Assembly (NCBI GenBank): GCA_034620365.1
Contig: JAQGEQ010000147.1
Location: 62,001 to 126,000, forward strand
Length of the DNA: 64,000 bases
Reading direction: 5' to 3'
Origin: Pegea sp. RAD2-039
Taxonomy: Eukaryota > Chordata > Thaliacea > Salpida > Salpidae
Under the pieces are notes generated by a model, which made no database searches, had not been told where the DNA came from, and was given only the letters and a program-made list of their open reading frames with translations. Every line of letters begins with the position of its first letter. The stretch's first letter is position 1. A program made the position numbers and the translations under genes. This document shows, in pieces, positions 45,199 through 54,999 of this stretch.

Positions 45199-46404
45199 AT
45201 GGAGAATTGTGAATATAATTATGAAACTGATGGCTTGCTTGTTCGAATAGTTGACAAAAGGAAAAACTGGAAAGATTCTGTTGATATTTGTCATCAGTTT
45301 GGTGAACAGCTAGCTCCAATCAACAATCAGAAGAGATTAAATGATACTTTGGATCAATTAGAAGATTGCTACAAGACAGATGTTCATGGTTTAACTGGTA
45401 CTGAAGAAAGAAGAAGAAGAAATCAGTATCGGACTGGGCTTTCAGTAAAAAACAAAACTGGTTCTTGGAGTGATGGAACATTACTGGATGTTGTTGAGCA
45501 AAAATTTTTGTTTTTTGAAAAGTTAGCTCCAAATGAAAATGGAAATACTTTTTATATACAGAAAGTGTTGTTCAATGGAATCCGATTTGACTCATCTTAC
45601 AATGATGAATATAAACTTCCGTTCTTATGCTCCAAGATCCAACCAACAACAACACCAACATCAACAGAGCTGGTTAGAATATCAACACCAGTAAATTTTC
45701 AACCAAAAATAGCAACAACTGGTCGAAATGACACTTTGTCAGCAACAACATCATCAACAAGTTTGTTTTTAGTGGTTGGTACTTCACTAGGACTTATCAT
45801 AGCGTTGGTGATTATTGGAGTTCTTCTCTACAAGCTATACAGAATGAAGAAAAGCAAATTGGATGTTAACGATCCTACAACTGAAGAACTTGATCAAACA
45901 GCTGAGCTTGATGTAGATGACATTGATAACGATTTCGCTCAAGACCCCCAACAACCTTTTGAGCCCAATGATACAAGTGATGTTGTTCTTACAGAATCTG
46001 AAAAATCAGCAGCGCTTGCTTTGAATGAAACTAATGATGCTTCAACCATTATTCTCGGTGAAAATATCAAAGCAACTCACCCTAGAGTTCTCAATCCAAT
46101 AAAAGAATCTGATCAATTCAATTCAAGTTCAGTTATTCTTGTTCCTAGTGAAAATTTATCTGTTTTTTCAAATGAAAATCAGTATAAGCTTAATCGTAAG
46201 GTTAGAGATGATAATCAAATGTCTACTGGTTATCAATCTAGAAATTTTACTGATAATCAAACTGCATCTAATCAACCAACATCATCCAACTACAACTCGA
46301 CTGGTAATTTGTTTGAACCAAATTATCGAGAACGTATCTGTGCTTTGTTTGAAGAGTCGCGACGCAGATATCGTGAAAAGAATCCTGACGAAACAGATGT
46401 ATAA
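45199..46404 (+). CDS. CTLD receptor J, very long tail ending ETDV
   Basis: 401 residues from ATG 45199. Head as in C and G, with a domain loop that follows the minus-strand type (FFEKLAPNENGNTFYIQK). The NKT sequon is retained, followed by a T/S/P stalk and a membrane helix (VVGTSLGLIIALVIIGVLLY). A tail of about 190 residues then diverges after KLYRMKKSK: acidic, Asn/Ser-rich, with an EPNYRERICALFEESRRRYR segment and the C-terminus NPDETDV. ETDV fits a class I PDZ-binding motif (x-S/T-x-V). An AATAAA at 46462-46467 lies 58 bp after the stop. The last 51 codons also occur as inverted orphan pieces at 19432, 32247 and 44185. The upstream acceptor TTTCTGTGCAG is conserved. The most complete member of the family here. 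Confidence 0.82.
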   Translation: MENCEYNYETDGLLVRIVDKRKNWKDSVDICHQFGEQLAPINNQKRLNDTLDQLEDCYKTDVHGLTGTEERRRRNQYRTGLSVKNKTGSWSDGTLLDVVEQKFLFFEKLAPNENGNTFYIQKVLFNGIRFDSSYNDEYKLPFLCSKIQPTTTPTSTELVRISTPVNFQPKIATTGRNDTLSATTSSTSLFLVVGTSLGLIIALVIIGVLLYKLYRMKKSKLDVNDPTTEELDQTAELDVDDIDNDFAQDPQQPFEPNDTSDVVLTESEKSAALALNETNDASTIILGENIKATHPRVLNPIKESDQFNSSSVILVPSENLSVFSNENQYKLNRKVRDDNQMSTGYQSRNFTDNQTASNQPTSSNYNSTGNLFEPNYRERICALFEESRRRYREKNPDETDV

Positions 46405-46461
46405 AAATATAATTTAAAAAATTTTTGAAGCTTATATTTGTTTTTCGCTTCGATGTTTTTC

Positions 46462-46467
46462 AATAAA
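46462..46467 (+). terminator. poly(A) signal of gene J
   Basis: AATAAA, 58 bp after the J stop codon. The same sequence accompanies the orphan tail pieces on the other strand. Confidence 0.6.
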
Positions 46468-46489
46468 AGAATAATTTTAATAAGAATTC

Positions 46490-47160
46490 TAAATAAACTG
46501 ATCGCTGACTTAAAGCTGAACAACTCAAACTAGCTGCAGAAGATGTTTCTATCATCAATAAATTAACTCTCAAACTCTAACCAACATCATTTAAATCTAT
46601 TTAAGTAAGAACAAAAAGTCCCATTGTAACCAGTCATTAAGGATTTAGGCATCCTCATCTTTAACGACTTAAAAATAACCACTACAAAAGTGGTTGGCTT
46701 AGAATAAGTTCATCTATTTCATAATAAATTCTCAAATGTTTTAACACCAGAAATATTGGACACTGTTGAAACTTCTTATCATATACATCCTTCCCAAAGT
46801 AGAAGTTAACTCTTTTGTAAGAATTTATCGACTTAATAACACTAAACGAACTAATAGCCTTTTCACTAGGGTGACTTTGATACATTTGAAATTTAGGACA
46901 GTAAAGTATTTTACCGCTGACGTAAATGTATCAGCCCATATGTTTGTTTAAATATAATTATGACGACTGTCGTTCGGCTTTGGCTGCGTTGGAAATTAGT
47001 GATTAATTGTTAATAATTTTCATTGTGTTAGTCGCCTTATTCATTTGAATAAAGTTCTGTATAAAGATTCTTTTTTATAACATTGACCAAATTTGGAATC
47101 TTCCAAAATCCATTTCTACACAAAAATCAGGTGTTAAAAAAAGTATAATAAATGATTTGT
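46490..47160 (+). mobile_element. non-LTR retrotransposon remnant, inverted copy
   Basis: Plus-strand relative of the remnants above. VIKDLGILIFND is readable near 46633-46668, followed by an internal deletion near 46830 and the 3' untranslated portion to about 47160. Together with the J tail it forms the right arm of an inverted repeat with 43750-44340. Confidence 0.72.
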
Positions 47161-47535
47161 AGTTTGACAAATTGTAATTTAGACTTCTGTTTGCATATTT
47201 TCTTTACTTACTTTTTTTGTTTCTTATTCTATCCTTTTGCTGCACTTTTGTTTAATATTTTCTCCGCCTTGCTTATAATGAACTTTTGGACTTATTTTTC
47301 TTTCCAATTATATGTTCGCTATCTCTATCAATAGTTTGATTAATTTTATAATTTTGATTGCATCATATTGTTATTAGTATATTGTACAACTTTTATATTT
47401 TTCATCAATTTAAATATTTTCATTTTTAATTAAAATTATTATAAGATTTTATTTAAATTTAAAAAGAAAAAAAATATTTTAAATCAATTTGAAATGTTTC
47501 AATTCTAACTTTAAATTTCAACATCTCAATATTTC

Positions 47536-48078
47536 AAGTGGAAAAAATGGGAAGATTCTGTTGATATTTGTCAGCAGTTTGGTGAACAGCTAGCTCCAAT
47601 CAACAATCAGAAGAGATTAGATGATACTTTTGACCAATTAGAAGACTGCTACAAGACAGATATTTATGGTGTAACTAGTACTGAAGAATGGAGAACGATC
47701 AATCAGTATCGGATTGGGCTTTCAGTAAAAAACAAAACTGGTTCTTGGAGTGATGGGACACCATTGGATGTTGATGAACAAAAATCTTTGTTTTTTGAAG
47801 ACTTAGCTCCAATTAAAGATGGAAATACTTTTGTTATAGAAAAAAGTTATGGTAATCAAATTTTATTTGATCCATATATCAATGAAAAGCAAGAACTTTC
47901 ATTCTTATGTTCTAAGAACAAACCAGTTTCATCATCAACAGTGATTGGTGCTTCAATACTAATTTGTATATTATTGGCGTTTATTGGAGTTCTTTTATAT
48001 AAGATAATTAAAAAAAGCAAAAAGGTAGTAGAAGGTTCTGTAGCTGTAGATGTGCAACAAACAAACATCTGGAAATAA
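47536..48078 (+). pseudogene. CTLD gene K, 5' end lost
   Basis: Open from AAG TGG at 47536 (KWKKWEDSVDICQQFG) through the domain, FLCSK and helix (VIGASILICILLAFIGVLLY) to a stop at 48078. The first 18-19 codons of the family, including any ATG, are replaced by sequence homologous to the 5' flank of MENC-type genes. The tail is frameshifted by an AAAC insertion after VQQT, and the old tail frame is still readable at 48086-48170. It has the same orientation as J, and with its spacer it is an inverted copy of the minus-strand unit. Confidence 0.75.
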
Positions 48079-48393
48079 TAAAAATGATGTTGATGGGGAT
48101 GCTAAGATGAAAATTCCAGTTGAAAATATTCGACCAACTTCTTCTAAAGTTCCAATTCCTGTATCTAAAGCCATGCAAAGTTGCAAACACAAGTATAAGA
48201 ATTCCATTAAAACATTTTCAAAGTTTGTTTTTGTTAACTTCAAATTTGATTTTTGTTTTGATGAAATGTTTTGTAATTTACTATCTAATTGATTTATTTC
48301 TTTAACACAAATTCTTTCAAAGATAAAGAAAGATGGAAACAGTAAAAAGAACATCTCAAAACTTTCTTTTGTCAAATTTTAATGTAAAATGTT

Positions 48394-48515
48394 TTCTTAG
48401 AAATAAATCTGCTGATAGTCATCAGAGAGAAGCAATCTTAGTGAAGATTCTTATAACTTTTCTATTTATCTTTTTAGTTTGTTTCTTATTTCTTTATCAT
48501 GAGAAGATCAGATAA
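48394..48515 (+). other. conserved membrane-helix mini-frame, inverted copy
   Basis: Reads KSADSHQREAILVKILITFL then FIFLVCFLFLYHEKIR and stop. It preserves the frame seen on the minus strand at 15725-15840 and in the other units. It can be read from ATG 48333 as a 60-codon frame. Confidence 0.45.
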
Positions 48516-48789
48516 TTTTAGAAGCTGCAACAAAAACAAACTAAATCTAGAACTTATTTTTTGAAATTTTCTGTTTACTTACAAATTCATTTCTAACATT
48601 TTCTTAAAATCTTTTTGTTGTCTCCAACGGTTTGTTTCTTTTATATACCTAGAAGCAAACTAATTCTTTTCATAATTTCTTTTTAATTTAATAATTTTAC
48701 CAACAAAATTGTTTCTACTTTTTTTAAAAGATTTAAAAAAATTCTCAGTTTTTATTGAAAGGTATTTTTCATTAAATTTATTTGAATAT

Positions 48790-49255
48790 TTTAGTTTGTA
48801 AGCAAGATGCTACAAAGCTAATGTTGTTGATGTAATTACTGGTAAATGAAATATCCATCACTAGAGATTGAAAACTTCAATGTGTGAAAGTCAGATCCAA
48901 CCTCATATTTTACAAAGAGGTGGTTGAGATCTGATGATTGTACATCTTTTATCTTGCTACTTTCTTGTTTTAGCTGCAGAGTCGACTCTGGATTTGCTTA
49001 CAAAGGATGTTGATGAGACTTTTCAATGATGTACGATCTGTTGAGACAATTGAGTGTTTTGTACAAGGATCTTTTTAATCTGTTTTTGAAACACTTTTGT
49101 TCTGCAATCAGATGTGAGTTTGTGATGTAATAGAATTTTATGTGAACGATTATTCTCCATTCTGAAGACATGATTATCTTAATAAAGTCTTATTTCAAAT
49201 CAAAGGTTTGATGCTGGTAAAGTACTACAAATCCACTACAGTATCACCATTTGAT
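48790..49255 (+). repeat. conserved spacer block, inverted copy 8
   Basis: Inverted copy of the 450-bp block with palindrome CAGAGTCGACTCTG at 48975-48988. Downstream at 49255-49330, SEVNVDGNNPEVAALKD is readable, as at 24530-24620. Confidence 0.8.
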
Positions 49256-49339
49256 GCATAGAATGTTTCAGAAGTCAATGTTGATGGAAATAATCCAGAA
49301 GTAGCTGCCTTAAAAGACTCAATATTTGTATTAAAAGAA

Positions 49340-49785
49340 CTGAAAATATGTTCAAGAGGTTCAGTGCATGTTTATAAAACTCAAAGTATGTCTATTTGGT
49401 TCAGGGAGATGTTTTACTTTAAGTTTTGACTGTGTATTGGAAAAGTCGACCGTAGTCCTCGTTAGTATAGTGGTGAGTATCCCCGCCTGTCACGCGGGAG
49501 ACCGGGGTTCGATTCCCCGACGGGGAGGTTTTTTTTAAATTATTCTAATTTGAAACTAACAATCTTTTTTTCTAATTGTTTTGATTTCTTAGATTTTTAT
49601 TAAAAATATTAAATTTCTACAAATAGATAAAATGTTTTACAAATTATCTGATCTTACTTCTTAGGGGGATCAATATTTACAAATCTAGATCCTTCTAAGA
49701 TGTCTTTGATGTAACTTCTCATTATTTAACTCTCATCTCATCTTCCGTAATAAACATTGATTAATGTCATCAATAAAACTTCGTC
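49340..49785. repeat. tRNA-Asp duplication, right inverted copy
   Basis: Inverted counterpart of 4915-5370, with shared 5' flank, tRNA and 3' flank up to the ATTAATGTCATCAAT end. It marks the right edge of the lectin-like array. Confidence 0.85.
49456..49527 (+). tRNA. tRNA-Asp(GTC)
   Basis: 72 nt, TCCTCGTTAGTATAG to GACGGGGAG, with all stems paired, anticodon GTC in CTGTCAC and B box GGTTCGATTCC intact. A run of eight T follows (49529-49536) as Pol III terminator. Identical in the mature region to the minus-strand copy at 5181. Confidence 0.97.
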
Positions 49786-49789
49786 AGAT

Positions 49790-50880
49790 TAGAATAGAAA
49801 ATTTTTGCAAAAAAGTTGGAATCAAATAAAATGAATTTTAAAATTAAAAGTTACAGAAAAATCTTTTCAGAAGATTGATTTTATCTTTAAGTATCGAAGG
49901 ACACAGATCATGCTATAAAACGTCAAAGGCGTTCTAGGGGGCTTGGAGCATATTCAGAAGATCAGACAATAGGAACTCATCTAATTGGGTTCTATGAAGT
50001 CTTATCTGTTAAAGCTACTCAGCTTAACTTAGAAAATTCGAAATTGAGACTAAAAATTTGTTAAAATAAAAAAGTTAGTTGAAGAAGTGGTTTTTGTTAT
50101 TTAATCTCCAAATTAAAAAAGAGTTTCTCAAAGATTTTAAAAATGCGAGTCGAAGTGAATTTTGAAATTATTCTGTTCTGAAAACCATTAAAACTGTGCT
50201 AGGTTGAAAATCTCACTAATAGTTACTTGTAATTAGTTAAATGACCAATTTCTAGAAAAAATTCTATTTACTGATATCTAGCGGAAATCATAAAAAGTTT
50301 TATGATAACTAAAGATTGAAAATAATTATTTGGTTTTAAAATTATTAATTTATTTATTAGTTTAGTAAAAACATTTGATATTAAAATTGTTGTACAAATT
50401 TACAAACATAAATTTGAGTTTTTCATTTTAAAACTGATTTATTTTGTTATAGAAAAAATTATCTATAAAAATTATGTTTTTATAAGATATTAATTTTTTT
50501 ATTTTCAAATTTTTACTATTTTGAAGCAAACAAATACAATTTATGAAAAACATTAAAACTTTTCGTTTTTAAATAAAATTATTTTCATAAAAATATCAAA
50601 ATCATCAATTTATGTTCAATTTTAATTAAAAAATTTGAAATTGACATTTTTTTTGATAAAGAAAATATTTCAGCCTTTAAAATAAACAAAAAAAACTTTA
50701 TCAGAGTTTAAATCAACACAACAACGTTCAAAATATGTGAAAATTTTATTAAACTATTTCTAAATTAAACAAATTTAGTTGAAACATTAACTTTTAATTA
50801 AATCTGTTTTGCAGCATATAATTGTTATAAAATTTAATGTCAACAAAAGCTTCTGATAAAAAAATCAAAGTTCATAAAAA
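49790..50880. other. AT-rich intergenic DNA, no gene seen
   Basis: About 1.1 kb without a supported gene or clear repeat. Confidence 0.55.
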
Positions 50881-50883
50881 CAT

Positions 50884-51320
50884 GCTGACGTCATCAAGTC
50901 ATCAGCAAATTTGCTTTTATACAAAGTTAAAAAATCTTTGAAACTAATTTTATTTTTTTATCTTTTTTAAAATCTTTTAATTTTTTTCTGCTTTTTAAAA
51001 ATGCAATAAAGTTTTATTTTTTTTTTGTAACTTTTCTATACAGGAAACACATTTGAAATTTAATTAGACATTTTTGGAGCTTTTCATAAACTCCCTGCCC
51101 AACCACAACGCTGATGTCATCAATGCGGAAGTGATGAGAACTCGATTAGATCGCGTTTCTCCTTTCTGACGACACAGCCAACTAATCTTGCTTTATGCCC
51201 AAATATGGTAGAAAAATCTAAAATTACTCAACCGGAAAAACGCCACCAGGTGAATGTTTTAAACGTAACCATATAAGGTAAGGGCGCGTCTAACAGCGTG
51301 TATGACATCACAAAACGCAA
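50884..51320. other. GC-richer patch 3' of actin
   Basis: It begins with one TGACGTCA (50886-50893). 51090-51310 has much higher GC than its surroundings and contains a perfect CArG box CCATATAAGG (51269-51278). I find no exon with both a frame and splice sites. It might be a promoter or a distal actin element. Confidence 0.4.
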
Positions 51321-51342
51321 AATTGAAGTTTCTTGGATAAAA

Positions 51343-51348
51343 TTTATT
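51343..51348 (-). terminator. actin poly(A) signal
   Basis: TTTATT on the plus strand, i.e. AATAAA on the minus strand, 133 bp beyond the actin stop codon. Confidence 0.55.
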
Positions 51349-51480
51349 GAAATTCGCAACTCAAAACTAACAACAGTGTTGCCAAAATAAAAATGGAAAA
51401 GTTTCGCGCTGCTGCAAACTTCATGATGAAAAGATAATTATGACGTAATAATAGATGATGATAGAAGCGGAATTTTGGGT

Positions 51481-53067
<1,587 letters not shown>

Positions 53068-53090
53068 TTAAAATTAAGTCAAATTAATCT

Positions 53091-53103
53091 GAAAAATTTA
53101 TAG
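53091..53103 (-). promoter_or_regulatory. TATA-like or acceptor sequence before actin ATG
   Basis: On the minus strand, CTATAAATTTTTCAG lies about 55-65 bases upstream of the start codon. It could be a TATA element or the 3' end of a 5'UTR intron or a trans-splice acceptor; sequence alone does not decide. Confidence 0.4.
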
Positions 53104-53179
53104 ACTATTAGCTGACTGTTGCTGATTAACTATGATGTCTACACTGGTGCAATGACACGCCTTAAAAAACGCTTTGCTG

Positions 53180-53213
53180 CCTTATAAGGCGATTTTGACT
53201 GGCTATGACGTCA
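53180..53213 (-). promoter_or_regulatory. actin proximal CArG box and CRE
   Basis: Perfect CArG box CCTTATAAGG at 53180-53189 and TATGACGTCATA (core 53206-53213), 143-176 bp upstream of the actin ATG. CArG boxes bind serum response factor and are a known hallmark of animal actin promoters. The TGACGTCA core could bind CREB/ATF-type bZIP proteins. Confidence 0.75.
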
Positions 53214-53456
53214 TATCCGCGGGCAACGCCCAATTTAAAAATTGAACTTTTGAATAAAAATCAACTAAAACAAATTCAGACTTTGAATATAAAAAGATCA
53301 AAAAAAGAAGTTTAAAAACATATTTATGTGAGAATATTAAAGAAGAAAATATTTTGATGAAGTTTAAAGTTTAAAAGTAAAAATAAGAAAGTCTAAAAAG
53401 TTGAAAAACATCTTGAATAAAACTAAATTATCAAAATAGAAGTTTTAAGAAAATAT

Positions 53457-53570
53457 AAAATATAAAAAGCTTGAGATATAAAAAGCTTAAAATATAAAAA
53501 GCTTAAAATATAAAAAGCTTAAAATATAAAAAGCTTGAAATATAAAAAGCTTCAGATATAAAAAGTTGAA
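53457..53570. repeat. 16-bp tandem repeat
   Basis: About seven units of AAAATATAAAAAGCTT, the outer ones degenerate (TTGAGATATAAA, TTCAGATATAAA), fading into AT-rich sequence. Located about 420 bp upstream of actin. Confidence 0.9.
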
Positions 53571-54136
53571 GAGATAAAAACTTTAAAAGATAAAAGTATA
53601 AAAATAGAAAGATCAAAAGCTAAAAGATTAAAAATAGAAAGTTCAATCTCCAATTATCTCATTTGTCAATTCAATTAGCTCTAATTAAATCTAAATTTGA
53701 AACTTCAAAAGTTCAAATTAAAAAAAAGTTTAAAAACCTAAATTCAGAAAACTCTGCGCAGAAAAGGAAAAAGCCAAAAAAGTTACTTGAAGTCAACTTG
53801 AAAGTACCGAAGAATAATTGTAGCTACAAAAAATCTTTCTCTTTTTATATTATTTTTGCACTTTTCGTTCCGGTTGACTGCGTGCGCTAGACTGACGCGC
53901 GCAGCACACACACGTAAGCCGGTTCAGCCCGAAATACTCAAAATAAAAACTCAAAATTTGAGCGAAAAATCGAAATTTTCTTCAAAGTTTGATTTTAATT
54001 TTTCTGATTTTAAATCTTTCAACATTTTTTGAGCCGAAATTGTTTGTTTTTAACCTCATAAAACCAAAAATCATTGTTTCGCTGCCACCGCCTTGCTTGT
54101 GACGTCACGTACGCTATGCGGAAACTATTTTTCGCG

Positions 54137-54146
54137 CCAAATAAGG
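54137..54146. promoter_or_regulatory. distal CArG box
   Basis: CCAAATAAGG, a perfect CC(A/T)6GG match about 1.1 kb upstream of the actin start, close to two TGACGTCA sites. Confidence 0.5.
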
Positions 54147-54423
54147 TCACAAAGGCTTCGAATGTAAAACTGAGAACTTCCTTGTCCACCATATGCTTCT
54201 AGAAGCCGAGTGTGACGTCATTTCAGGAGCTTATGACGTCATCGCCTGGTCATTAGTCATTAGGGTCGTTTTGTGTTCGAAAAATCGACTTTTTTGGGCA
54301 AATTTTTTAATTTTTTAAAATTTATTTTATTTTGGATTTTTATGATCGAAATTGAATCGAGTTTTTTTAATAAATTCAAAAACTTTGAAAAAGAACTTAA
54401 AAAAATTCAATTTTTGAAAATTG

Positions 54424-54433
54424 CCAAATAAGG
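54424..54433. promoter_or_regulatory. distal CArG box 2
   Basis: A second CCAAATAAGG, 287 bp beyond the first, again flanked by a TGACGTCA (54457). Confidence 0.45.
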
Positions 54434-54999
54434 AAATTTCTGAGATTTTATGTAGCTGACGTCATCAAATTGAGAAAAATCGTTGAGTCACGATCACGTG
54501 ACGTCACAACGATTACTTAAGGATTAATGATTAATTCAAAATCAATAAAAGTTTTAAAATTTGAAAACTTGCCAAAAAATTTTTCAGTTTTTTACTAAAT
54601 TAAAAACTTGAAAACATTTTCCCAAAAATCAGAACGATGACGTCATAGAAGCGATAAAGATGAATTTTAAGATAAAAATGTCGAAGTAATGACGTCTAAA
54701 ATCGATTTTTGCGCTCTAACATCCAAAAAAGGATGTTTAAAGCTATTCGTGACGTCATCAACTTTTTGTTGAAGATAAAAATTTGAAATTGTTTCCAATT
54801 TGCAGTTTAAAACGGAAATGACGTCACAAGCATCACCACTTGCTGGTGATTAAGCAATAAAGAAGAATATTTGTTTGTCGCTGAAGCTTTATTTCCGCTT
54901 TGCTGACGTCACAATTTGATGATGTCACTGTCAGCTTTAGTTTAAACCCGGAAGTAGAAATGACCAAATTTGGTGCTTTTGATGACGTCATCAAAGCAT

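Larger units (their letters stand above)
54100..54990. repeat. second TGACGTCA cluster, upstream of actin
   Basis: Eleven exact TGACGTCA sites, at 54100, 54213, 54234, 54457, 54499, 54638, 54750, 54819, 54904, 54983 and nearby variants (TGATGTCA), in about 0.9 kb of non-coding DNA. The region is GC-richer than the DNA on either side. It may be the distal actin promoter or the start of an unannotated neighbour. Confidence 0.9.

Noticed and set aside
47152-47334. 60-codon hydrophobic frame between J and K
   Set aside because: It overlaps the retrotransposon 3' remnant and AT-rich flank; the composition explains the hydrophobicity.
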